Of a DNA stretch of 9,099 bases, positions 1 to 5,765 are shown in pieces. The DNA comes from DATARH01 sp046724035. Lineage in GTDB: Bacteria > Pseudomonadota > Alphaproteobacteria > ATCC43930 > CGMCC-115725. A program made the position numbers and the translations under genes. Numbering within the stretch: position 1 is the stretch's first letter; every line of letters starts with the position of its first letter. The DNA lies in NCBI GenBank assembly GCA_046724035.1, contig JBKOVT010000021.1, positions 1 through 9,099 on the forward strand. Reading direction: 5' to 3'. A model generated the notes under the pieces. That model had not been told where the DNA came from, made no database searches, and saw only the letters and a list, made by a program, of their open reading frames with translations.

Positions 1-2457
1 GGGCGTCAGCCAACGTCCGAGCATGTCGGCGATCTGCAATTCGTCGTATGGTTTGACGAGGAAGTCGTCCATGCCTGCGTCCAGACAGCGCTCCCGGACT
101 TCGGCGAGGGCATGCGCCGTCAATGCGACAATCGGCGTGCGCGTGCGCGAATGCCCCACATCAGGTGCCCGCCGCATGACCCTCTCGATATCGCGAATGC
201 GGCGGGTTGCGTCGAAGCCGTCCATGATCGGCATCTCGCAATCCATCAGGATCAGATCGAAATCCTCCTGAGCAAACAGCTGGACGGCGGAGCGTCCGTT
301 GGAGGCCGTGACGACGGAACAGCCCATCTGCTTCAGAATGCCGCTCGCGACATCCTGGTTGACCGCATTGTCCTCAACGACAAGAACGCGGGCATCGAAC
401 CGCACCTGCGGTCCTGCACGGCTCTTGCGGATATAGAAGGAAGCAATGCCGTTCTCGCGCGAGCCGGAGGCGATTGATGCGAGGCAGTCGAACAACACCG
501 AAGGCCGCGCGGGCTTTGTCAGCAGCGCGAACGCGCCGAGGTTTTCCAGGCTGTTATCGGCGACCGAGCCATCGAGCCCCATCAGCAGGATTACCTCGGG
601 CCGGCTCTCCTGCTGCTCGATCCTGACCTTGCGTGCGAGCTGCACGCCTTCGGATGCCAGCCCCTTTACGTCGATGATCACGACATCGAACGGCTTCTCT
701 TTGGCGTCGGCATCCTCTAATGTGGCCTCGGCCTCGGATGCCGATTTGCAAATCAGGCTGTCGATGCGCCAACTGCTGAAATAGCGCGACATCACCTCGG
801 CGCTGACCGCATTCGCATCGACCGCGAGAACCCGCAGCGGACGGTCGATCGCGCGCCGAGGCGCGGAAGCAACCAGCCCCTCATCGCACCGCTCGAGACG
901 CGTCGTGAACCAGAAGCGCGATCCCCGCCCGAGCTCGCTCTCGACATCGATCTCGCCGCCCATCAGCGAGACGAGTTCCTTGACGATCGAGAGCCCGAGA
1001 CCGGTGCCGCCCTGGGAGCGGCTCATCGAGCGATCAATCTGATGGAAGGACTCGAAGATCCGCGACCGCTCTTCCCGGTCGATGCCGATCCCAGTGTCCT
1101 TCACCGAACACAGCAGCCTCGCGAATTCCGGCGTGCCGCCGGCGAGCGAGACCTCGACGAGGATCTCGCCGCGCTCGGTGAATTTGATCGCGTTGCCGAC
1201 GAGGTTTATCAGCACCTGTCGCAACCGGGCGGGGTCGCCGATCACCCGATGCGGCACCTCCTCGCCGACAAAATAGATGAATTCGATGCCCTTGCTCGTG
1301 CAGCGCTCGCCGAACAGATCGGTTATTTCCGCGATCAGCTCACGCGGATCGAACTCCACCTTTGCCAGCTCGAAATGCCCGGCCTCGATCTTCGACAGAT
1401 CGAGAATATCGTTGATGATGCCGAGCAGCGCCTGCCCCGACCCGACAAGATTGTTGACGAGCTGGCGCTGACGGTCATTGAGCGGTGTCGTCGCGAGCAG
1501 GTTGGCGGTGCCGACGACACCGTTCATCGGCGTTCGGATCTCGTGGCTCATCGTCGCGAGGAATTGCGACTTCGCGCGATTGGCCGCCTCGGCCTGCTGG
1601 CGCGCCTTGATCAATTCCTGCTCGGTGCGTTTGCGCTCGGCGATCTCGGCAGCGAGGCTCTGCGCGAGCTCGACCTGGCGTCCGGCAAAGGTGGCGACGA
1701 GCGCAACCGCCATGATCAGCACGACAAAGATCGTAATCAACGCCGCCAAAAACATCGGCGACGTCGCCATGGTGGTGAGTGGCGCATCTGCGGACGGGAA
1801 GAAGATCGAAGCCTGCATCGCGGTGTAATGCATGCCGGCGACCGCAAAGCCCATGAAAGGCGCAGCGAGCGCCGTGGCCGCGATGCGCGACGGAACCGAG
1901 CCGTGGAAGCGGAAGCGGATGCCGAGCGAAATAAAGGCGAGGCCCACCGCGACGACAATCGATACGGCAACAAGCCCCGGGTCGTAACGCAGCAAGGCCT
2001 CGGGCTCCATCGCCGCCATTCCCGAGTAATGCATCAGGCCGATGGCCGCGCCCATCAACACGCCGCCGACCGCTAGCCGCTTAAAGCCTGGGTCGGTGCG
2101 CTGGCTGATGACGTGCAATGCCACGCCGCTTGCGATGATCCCGGGGATCATCGAGAGCACGGTGCCGACCGGGGCGTAAGTGACGCCGCAGGGCAACGAG
2201 AACGCGAGCATGCCGATGAAGTGCATGCTCCAAATGCCGCCGCCCATAGCCAGCGCGCCAGCGCTCGCCCAGGCCCAGCGGGCGCCGCGGGAGTTAGACG
2301 CGACAATGCGTCCGGAAATCGACAGCGCGACAAAGGCGGCAAGCGTCGCGACAACGATTGACAGTGCGACCAGCCCGATATCGTAGCCGCCGGTATGCGC
2401 GGTTGTCGGATCGATCTGGTCGTAAACCGGCAGGAATCGCCAATCGAGATACAGCAT
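1..2457 (-). CDS. MHYT-domain hybrid sensor histidine kinase with two receiver domains (3' end cut by window)
   Basis: Read on the minus strand, one open frame of 819 codons runs from an ATG at 2457 to the window edge with no stop, so the C-terminus is missing. Approximate residue positions follow. Residues 25-255 are a multi-pass membrane MHYT sensor with the three repeats WSMHFIGM (about 76), LMHYSGM (about 141) and GMHYTAM (about 208). A coiled linker (EIAERKRTEQELIKA) follows. The HisKA domain has its H-box SHEIRTPMNG near 303. The ATPase domain has an N-box (NLVGNAIKF, near 418), DTGIGI (near 453) and GGTGLGLS (near 482). Receiver 1 spans about 540-660 and receiver 2 about 688-810 (VVEDN, LILMDCEMPIMDG, ALTAH, VKPYD). 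The MHYT domain is proposed to bind copper and sense a diatomic gas. It probably autophosphorylates and relays to receiver 2. No strong Shine-Dalgarno is visible. The start is chosen because the MHYT domain begins shortly after it. An Hpt domain could lie beyond the edge. Confidence 0.95.
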   Translation of the reverse strand, partial: MLYLDWRFLPVYDQIDPTTAHTGGYDIGLVALSIVVATLAAFVALSISGRIVASNSRGARWAWASAGALAMGGGIWSMHFIGMLAFSLPCGVTYAPVGTVLSMIPGIIASGVALHVISQRTDPGFKRLAVGGVLMGAAIGLMHYSGMAAMEPEALLRYDPGLVAVSIVVAVGLAFISLGIRFRFHGSVPSRIAATALAAPFMGFAVAGMHYTAMQASIFFPSADAPLTTMATSPMFLAALITIFVVLIMAVALVATFAGRQVELAQSLAAEIAERKRTEQELIKARQQAEAANRAKSQFLATMSHEIRTPMNGVVGTANLLATTPLNDRQRQLVNNLVGSGQALLGIINDILDLSKIEAGHFELAKVEFDPRELIAEITDLFGERCTSKGIEFIYFVGEEVPHRVIGDPARLRQVLINLVGNAIKFTERGEILVEVSLAGGTPEFARLLCSVKDTGIGIDREERSRIFESFHQIDRSMSRSQGGTGLGLSIVKELVSLMGGEIDVESELGRGSRFWFTTRLERCDEGLVASAPRRAIDRPLRVLAVDANAVSAEVMSRYFSSWRIDSLICKSASEAEATLEDADAKEKPFDVVIIDVKGLASEGVQLARKVRIEQQESRPEVILLMGLDGSVADNSLENLGAFALLTKPARPSVLFDCLASIASGSRENGIASFYIRKSRAGPQVRFDARVLVVEDNAVNQDVASGILKQMGCSVVTASNGRSAVQLFAQEDFDLILMDCEMPIMDGFDATRRIRDIERVMRRAPDVGHSRTRTPIVALTAHALAEVRERCLDAGMDDFLVKPYDELQIADMLGRWLTP

Positions 2458-2542
2458 GCGCGGCCTGCGCTGTCGAAGCCGCGGCGATGCTCGCAACTAT
2501 TGGTAAATACTTGCTAAACGCAAGAAAATGCGGTCCGACAGA

Positions 2543-3112
2543 TCAATCGAGCGGCGGCAGCCGCGGATGGCGCAGCGTCCGCGGCAAGATGCCTCGGACC
2601 CGCGGGTCCTCGAAGCGCAGCGGCCGCCGCGCGTATACCTCGAAACCCGCCTGCTGGTAGTAGCCGAGCGCGCGCGGATGGTCGAAAGTTCGGGTGTGCA
2701 CCCAAAGCCGTTCGATAGGCCGGATCCAGGCGCGGTCGATCGCGGCCTGCAGCAGGAACGGCCCGAGCTTGCGGCCGATGAATTGCGGGATCAGGCCGAA
2801 ATAGGCGAGCTCAGTTTCGTCCGGGGCGGCCGCGTCCAATTCGAAATACCCGGCCGGCACACCGCCGAGATAGAGGACGAAAATCTCGGTCGTGTCCTTT
2901 GTGATCTGCGCGGCGAGCGTCTCGTCATCGAGCAGCCGCCGCTCATACCACAGCCACGGCGTGCCAACGGTCTCGTAGAGATAGCGATAGAACGAAACCG
3001 TGCAGCCATCGGCGCGCATCAGCGCCAGCTTTGCGAACGGCGCTGGGATGCGCGGCAACACGGGCTTAGCCCGCATTTCGAGATAGGTGATGACGTCTTC
3101 GATCTCGGCCAT
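2543..3112 (-). CDS. GNAT-family N-acetyltransferase
   Basis: This 189-residue protein has the GNAT fold. The central strand IFVLYLGGVPAGYFEL (about 77-92) is followed by ELAYFGLIPQFIGRKLGPFLL (about 101-121). In that stretch, RKLGP corresponds to the acetyl-CoA pyrophosphate-binding loop of motif A. Motif B is LWVHTRTFDHPRALGYYQQAGF (about 136-157), with a Tyr in the region of the usual general acid. The substrate is unknown. An upstream in-frame extension to 3184 exists but overlaps sseA and is Arg-rich. The ATG at 3112 gives MAEIEDVITYLEM, matching the usual family start, and leaves an 11 bp gap after the sseA stop. It is therefore probably co-transcribed with sseA and translated from the same message. 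No strong Shine-Dalgarno is seen. Confidence 0.88.
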   Translation of the reverse strand: MAEIEDVITYLEMRAKPVLPRIPAPFAKLALMRADGCTVSFYRYLYETVGTPWLWYERRLLDDETLAAQITKDTTEIFVLYLGGVPAGYFELDAAAPDETELAYFGLIPQFIGRKLGPFLLQAAIDRAWIRPIERLWVHTRTFDHPRALGYYQQAGFEVYARRPLRFEDPRVRGILPRTLRHPRLPPLD

Positions 3113-3123
3113 GGCGGATAGCG

Positions 3124-3990
3124 CTATGGTTTGGCGGGCCCGGTCTCGATGGGCGTGTCGCCGGGTAGCCCCCATTCCGACCACGATCCATCATAGACCG
3201 CCGCGCCGGGATGGCCGATCAGATGGGCGGCGAACGCGACCGCGCAGGCGGTCACGCCGGAGCCGCAGCTCGTCACGATCGGACGGTCGAGCGCGATTCC
3301 GGCTTCGCCGAACAGGCGCCGCAATTCCTCCGAGCTCTTCAGCTGCTTTGTCTGGGGGTCGGTGACGAGGTCGAACGGCAGATTGCGGCTGCCGGGGATA
3401 TGACCGCGGCGGCGCCCGGGCCAAAGCTCGTCGGCGGTGCCCTCGAACCGGCCGGCGGCGCGCGCATCGACGACCTGTTCGCGGCGAACGGTAATATTGG
3501 CTCGGATCGCCTCCTTGTCGCGCACCAGCTCCGGCCGAAAGCGGACGGTGAGATGGCGGGGCGGGATTTGCGGGAGGCCGGTTTCGAGCGCCCGCCCCTC
3601 GGCTTTCCATTTCGGCAGCCCGCCATCGAGCAGCGCGACATTGTCGTGGCCGAACAGGCGCAGCATCCACCAGGTGCGGCCGGCCGATGACAGACCCACT
3701 GTGTCGTAGACGATCACCCGGTCGTCATTGCCGATGCCGCGCTCGGCCATCTTTTGCGCGAAGCGCTCGGGCGAGGGGATCATATGCGGCAGGCTGGTGC
3801 CGGGCTGCGCGACATCGTCAATGTCGAAGAACACCGCGCCCGGGATGTGGCCGCGCTCGTAATTCTCGCGCGCGGTAGGCGTGACGCCAGGCTGCGTGTA
3901 GGAGGAGTCGAGCACCCGGACATGGGGGTCGTCGAGATGTGCGGCGAGCCATTCGGTGCTGACCAGCGCCTCGGGATGGGTGTAGGGCAT
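3124..3990 (-). CDS. sseA: 3-mercaptopyruvate sulfurtransferase (SseA-type, two rhodanese domains)
   Basis: The protein has 288 residues, typical for tandem-rhodanese sulfurtransferases. The N-terminal inactive domain spans about 5-130 (VRVLDSSY, RGHIPGAVFFDIDD, VIVYDTVGLSSAGRTWWMLRLFGH, LLDGGLPKW). The catalytic domain spans about 155-280 (VVDARAAGRFEG, RRGHIPGSRNLPF, the active loop, then VYDGSWSEWG). The active loop is CGSGVT with nucleophile Cys242. This is the mercaptopyruvate-type loop rather than the thiosulfate-type CRxGxT, so the likely reaction is transfer of sulfur from 3-mercaptopyruvate to cyanide or a thiol acceptor (EC 2.8.1.2), in the cytoplasm. The frame extends upstream to about 4125, but the ATG at 3990 gives the normal N-terminus (MPYTHPEALVSTEWLA). 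The gene begins 4 bp after the stop of an AlaX-like remnant, as if once translationally coupled to it. Its original upstream operon has been lost. Confidence 0.95.
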   Translation of the reverse strand: MPYTHPEALVSTEWLAAHLDDPHVRVLDSSYTQPGVTPTARENYERGHIPGAVFFDIDDVAQPGTSLPHMIPSPERFAQKMAERGIGNDDRVIVYDTVGLSSAGRTWWMLRLFGHDNVALLDGGLPKWKAEGRALETGLPQIPPRHLTVRFRPELVRDKEAIRANITVRREQVVDARAAGRFEGTADELWPGRRRGHIPGSRNLPFDLVTDPQTKQLKSSEELRRLFGEAGIALDRPIVTSCGSGVTACAVAFAAHLIGHPGAAVYDGSWSEWGLPGDTPIETGPAKP

Positions 3991-3994
3991 CGCG

Positions 3995-4099
3995 CTACTC
4001 CGCGAAGGCAAGATTGATGCGGCGGTTCTGCCGCCCCTTGTTCTCGATCTTGCCGATGATAACCGGCCCGATCTCGGCGGTGTTGCGGATATGTGTTCC
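3995..4099 (-). pseudogene. 3' remnant of an alanyl-tRNA editing protein (AlaX-like)
   Basis: The last 34 codons before the stop at 3995 read GTHIRNTAEIGPVIIG followed by KIENKGRQNRRINLAFAE. This is the C-terminal end of the editing domain shared by AlaX proteins and alanyl/threonyl-tRNA synthetases, which hydrolyses mischarged Ser- or Gly-tRNA(Ala). In the family this stretch begins with a zinc-binding Cys, as in CGGTH. Here the residues before GTH are ERGTH, so the Cys is gone, and upstream residues bear no likeness to the family. The frame does continue upstream to an ATG at 4183 (62 codons), so a hybrid peptide might still be translated. It could not be an active enzyme, because most of the domain and its HxxxH motif are missing. 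The 4 bp gap to sseA suggests an old operon of AlaX, sseA and GNAT, cut by a rearrangement. Confidence 0.72.
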
Positions 4100-4235
4100 T
4101 CGTTCAGGTAAGATATAACAGACACTTACGGGGAGTTTGGCGGTCTGTTCCATCATAGATGCTACCCTTGGGCGCTTGTTCATGGTGGACTGCTATGGAC
4201 AATTATAGCCATCGGACAACTGCCGGGCAGCCGGC
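4100..4235 (-). promoter_or_regulatory. Foreign sequence upstream of the AlaX remnant, with possible minus-strand promoter
   Basis: This stretch replaces the missing part of the AlaX-like gene and is visibly richer in A+T than its neighbours. On the minus strand a perfect TATAAT lies at 4207-4202, inside an imperfect direct repeat (TTGTCCGATGGC, then TTGTCCATAGC, at 4219-4192). There is no convincing -35 box at 17-18 bp. A minus-strand terminator lies just upstream, so sseA and the acetyltransferase would need a promoter here. A start codon at 4183 opens a hybrid frame running into the AlaX remnant. The promoter call is an inference; the direct repeat could equally be a recombination site. 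Confidence 0.35.
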
Positions 4236-4265
4236 AAAAAAAAGCCCCGCCGTCGCCAGCGGGGC
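4236..4265 (-). terminator. Rho-independent terminator, minus strand
   Basis: On the minus strand, GCCCCGC, an 8-base loop and GCGGGGC are followed directly by eight T. It would stop transcripts from the accessory region before they reach the AlaX remnant and sseA. The same stem and loop sequence recurs near 4880 and 5492. Confidence 0.8.
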
Positions 4266-4293
4266 CGGGTGATGTCAACAAGGGAACACATGA

Positions 4294-4317
4294 GCGAGCT
4301 AGCCGAAGCTAGCCCGC
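4294..4317 (-). other. 10-bp perfect hairpin with C(UUCG)G tetraloop
   Basis: Minus-strand RNA would fold GCGGGCTAGC, loop TTCG, GCTAGCTCGC: ten pairs including one G-U, closed by the very stable C(UUCG)G tetraloop. It has no U-tract, so it is not a simple terminator. No gene overlaps it, except a 10-codon plus-strand frame (ATG at 4290) that is unlikely to be real. Confidence 0.6.
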
Positions 4318-4365
4318 GCTGAGCTTACTGCGATCGGTTGCTGCTGTCATGGCGGGGACAAAGAA

Positions 4366-4391
4366 AGCCCCGGAGCGGGGCTCTTCTTTTT
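4366..4391 (+). terminator. Rho-independent terminator, plus strand (possibly bidirectional)
   Basis: AGCCCCG, loop GAG and CGGGGCT are followed by TCTTCTTTTT. The minus strand also ends in a T-rich run (CTTTCTTT), so it may work both ways. No convincing plus-strand gene lies just upstream. Its flanks match those of the terminator at 5481-5523, but with a 3-base loop in place of the longer one. Confidence 0.72.
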
Positions 4392-4393
4392 CC

Positions 4394-4426
4394 CGCCTCG
4401 CCCCGCTCACCACGAAATCCGCATCC
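4394..4426 (+). repeat. Dispersed intergenic repeat, copy 1
   Basis: The sequence begins CGCCTCGCCCCGCTCACCAC and continues GAAATCCGCATCC. It recurs at 5527-5559 (one difference in 33) and in shorter form at 7573-7599. In the first two places it directly follows a plus-strand terminator, so terminator and tail form one repeated unit. Between here and 4649 I see no supportable gene. Confidence 0.7.
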
Positions 4427-4649
4427 TGTTCGCCCGACTTTAGTCTTCCTTAACCGTATCGCTTTACGGTCATACACGGTCGGCGATGCACGGAACGCCT
4501 GCCAGCTTGGTGACACTGAGAAGGGACGCGCCGGCGTGGGAATCGCAACCTAAACGGCGCGTCCTAACCTCCGTCCTATGTTGTTGCCGATCCGGCTGAG
4601 CAGGTGCAAATCTATGTACTTCCGAAGCACCTTCGCGCCGGTGAACGAT

Positions 4650-4839
4650 ATGACAAAGGCGAGCGGAGGCATGACCGACGCTGAGCGGATCGCCCGCTAT
4701 TTCAAGCTGGCGGCGCAGTTCCGGGAATGGGCCGAGACTGAAACCAACGAAGAGGCTCGCTCGGGGCTGCTCGACATGGCCCGTCCAATATGATCGGTTG
4801 GTCAAGGCCGCGGCCGCTAGGCCGCGGGAACAGCCCTAG
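4650..4839 (+). pseudogene. Frameshifted small helical protein of an ORFan family
   Basis: From the ATG at 4650 the frame reads MTKASGGMTDAERIARYFKL then AAQFREWAETETNEEARSGLLDMAR. It then shifts: the in-frame reading ends PI-stop at 4793. Skipping one C of the CC at 4785-4786 gives QYDRLVKAAAARPREQP and a stop at 4837-4839. That tail fits small alphaproteobacterial proteins that I recall ending in MARQYDRL-type sequence. The sequence predicts a charged helix pair and no membrane segment; function is unknown. A start at 4671 (MTDAER) is also possible, with GGAGG just before it but very close. An upstream in-frame ATG at 4578 gives an unconvincing N-terminus. The break could be a real mutation, a sequencing error or, least likely, programmed frameshifting. 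Confidence 0.62.
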
Positions 4840-4870
4840 CCGAATAGACGGTTCACGGCTGCCGAGCATC

Positions 4871-4901
4871 AAAGAAAAAGCCCCGCCGTCGCCAGCGGGG
4901 C
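4871..4901 (-). terminator. Rho-independent terminator of the 5319-4934 operon
   Basis: On the minus strand, GCCCCGC, an 8-base loop and GCGGGGC are followed by TTTTTCTTT. It lies about 33 bp after the stop of the 58-aa gene at 4934, where an operon terminator is expected. The stem and loop are identical to those at 4244-4265 and 5492-5513. Confidence 0.82.
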
Positions 4902-4933
4902 TCGGCTCCTGTGAGGTCGCGGGGATAGCTGAT

Positions 4934-5110
4934 CTATGTCAGGAGCCGCTCGGCAGCATCAGCGATATCGCGCCACGCCTCGGCTCCAAGCGAGTCTTCC
5001 ACGCCGTCCGCTATTTCCGCGCGTTCGCGGAGAATGCGAGGGGCATCCGCGCCGTGCCGATCGACGAATTCCCGGGCGGTTTGCTGGACGTTTGCATCAT
5101 CGGGCGTCAC
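4934..5110 (-). CDS. Small charged helical protein, unknown function (58 aa)
   Basis: A GTG at 5110 opens a 58-codon frame whose product begins MTPDDANVQQTAREFVDRHG, continues ADAPRILRERAEIADGVEDS, and ends DAAERLLT. I recall it as a common small-protein family in Bradyrhizobium and relatives, with a conserved REFVxRHGxDAPRILRERAE core. It is acidic and almost entirely helical by appearance, with no membrane segment, signal or catalytic motif. The GTG overlaps the TGA of the upstream FEREF gene as GTGA, so translation is probably coupled and the start codon is well fixed. Terminator 4871-4901 follows. It is likely co-expressed with, and possibly a partner of, the FEREF protein. No function can be given. 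Confidence 0.8.
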   Translation of the reverse strand: MTPDDANVQQTAREFVDRHGADAPRILRERAEIADGVEDSLGAEAWRDIADAAERLLT

Positions 5111-5319
5111 CCAAATTCACGCTCGAAAAGGTGCGCCTCAGCTTCGCTGTTGAATCCGATCTCAAACCCGACATCGCCGTCAGCTTCGGCAATCGTTTTG
5201 AACGAGGCTGATTCAATTTTGCGGTGATCCAACCAAGAGCGGGCATCGCCCATGGCTTCGCTGAGCGAGCCACCCGGCTTCTTTTCGATACGCACGACAA
5301 ATCTGGGCGTCAGCGCCAT
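5107..5319 (-). CDS. FEREF-family small protein, copy 1 (70 aa)
   Basis: The protein starts MALTPRFVVRIEKKPGGSLS and ends GFEIGFNSEAEAHLFEREFG. The layout is a beta strand (FVVRIEKKPG), an amphipathic helix with a conserved WLDH, then a strand FEIGFNSEAEA and a final helix with the FEREF motif. It looks like a compact cytoplasmic alpha/beta fold with no signal or membrane segment. It resembles no named family I can cite. Copy 2 (6606-6815) is close in protein and DNA; copy 3 (8330-8566) is more distant but keeps VEKPTG, WL and DADLFEREF. The start has a strong AAAGGAG eight bases upstream. That Shine-Dalgarno can be masked by an upstream complementary sequence (see leader 5320-5405). It is translationally coupled to the 58-aa gene through a GTGA overlap. 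Confidence 0.85.
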   Translation of the reverse strand: MALTPRFVVRIEKKPGGSLSEAMGDARSWLDHRKIESASFKTIAEADGDVGFEIGFNSEAEAHLFEREFG

Positions 5320-5405
5320 ATATGCGCTCCTTTCTTCGCCTTTGAGGCGGGAGCGCTGGCTGCTCTCAGTTGGTGCCGCGTCTCAGGCTGGGACGCACCA
5401 ATGAG
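5320..5405 (-). promoter_or_regulatory. Structured 5' leader RNA of FEREF copy 1 (candidate cis-regulator)
   Basis: Reading the minus strand, hairpin 1 is TTGGTGC ... GCACCAA (5401-5370), with an inner GCGTC/GACGC option. CCAACTGAGAGC follows. Hairpin 2 pairs GCGCTCC (5356-5350) with GGAGCGC (5330-5324), which contains the Shine-Dalgarno GGAG. An alternative pairing, GAGC with the GCTC of that same anti-Shine-Dalgarno arm, would free the start. The layout is repeated before copies 2 and 3. It resembles a riboswitch or RNA thermometer in form, but I do not recognise it as a known class. The last hairpin lacks the anti-SD sequence I associate with ROSE elements. Confidence 0.6.
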
Positions 5406-5480
5406 TAAGCATACCGAATATCAGACCGAACAGCGATCGTTTCCCTACATTGGTTTTTATAGTGAAGCTGAGACACTGCT

Positions 5481-5523
5481 ACAAAAAGAAAGCCCCGCCG
5501 TCGCCAGCGGGGCTCTTCTTTTT
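5481..5523. terminator. Bidirectional Rho-independent terminator
   Basis: GCCCCGC, an 8-base loop and GCGGGGC are flanked by ACAAAAAGAAA on the left and TCTTCTTTTT on the right, so both strands have a U-tract. On the minus strand it would end the long operon 6815-5766, which has no earlier minus-strand terminator that I can see. It stands upstream of the FEREF copy 1 leader and would isolate it. Confidence 0.75.
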
Positions 5524-5526
5524 CAC

Positions 5527-5559
5527 CGCCTCGCCCCGCTCACCACGAAATCAGCATCC
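5527..5559 (+). repeat. Dispersed intergenic repeat, copy 2
   Basis: It matches 4394-4426 at all but one base and again directly follows a terminator. The 360 bp between 5406 and 5765 contain this repeat, the terminator at 5481-5523, the hairpin at 5690-5728 and an A+T-rich run (CCATTAACTAACCCTTATCC, about 5602-5621). I see no supportable gene there. Confidence 0.68.
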
Positions 5560-5689
5560 CGCTTTCCGCATTCGGTACAGCCCAAGAGGCGGTGCTCACC
5601 AGCCATTAACTAACCCTTATCCTTAACGACCCAAACTCAGCGCGGCAGGTGGAGCACCGGACCCTGCTTGCTACGCCGGGCGTAAGGAG

Positions 5690-5728
5690 CCGAGCTGGGC
5701 ACCATCGCTCACCAGCTCGGTTCTTTTT
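5690..5728 (+). terminator. Plus-strand terminator-like hairpin with no obvious gene
   Basis: CCGAGCTGG, a 13-base loop and CCAGCTCGG form a perfect 9 bp stem, followed at once by TTCTTTTT. This is a good plus-strand intrinsic terminator, yet no plausible plus-strand gene precedes it. The 3' end of a small RNA read from about 5600 is one possibility. On the minus strand it lacks a U-tract. Confidence 0.6.
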
Positions 5729-5765
5729 GGTCGTCTGGGAAGTGGACTGCCGCCGAGGCCGAGAT

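Noticed and set aside
1042..2076. 344-codon plus-strand open frame
   Set aside because: It lies antisense to the MHYT/HisKA part of the kinase, whose motifs are unmistakable. Its product is His/Arg/Asp-rich with no domain, as expected for a GC-rich shadow frame.
4470..4805. 111-codon minus-strand open frame
   Set aside because: It is antisense to the frameshifted small gene 4650-4839, which has the protein-like composition. The minus frame has no recognisable pattern.
4790..5227. 145-codon plus-strand open frame
   Set aside because: It lies antisense to the coupled 58-aa and FEREF copy 1 genes and crosses a terminator hairpin. It has no recognisable domain.
5369..5381. CTGAGA in the FEREF leaders as part of a TPP riboswitch
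   Set aside because: CTGAGA is a TPP-motif hexamer, but the other conserved TPP elements and the expected overall length are missing, and the downstream genes are not thiamine-related.
5364..5405. ROSE-type RNA thermometer
   Set aside because: The anti-Shine-Dalgarno arm is GCGCTCC rather than the UUGCU-type sequence I associate with ROSE elements, and the genes are not small heat-shock proteins.
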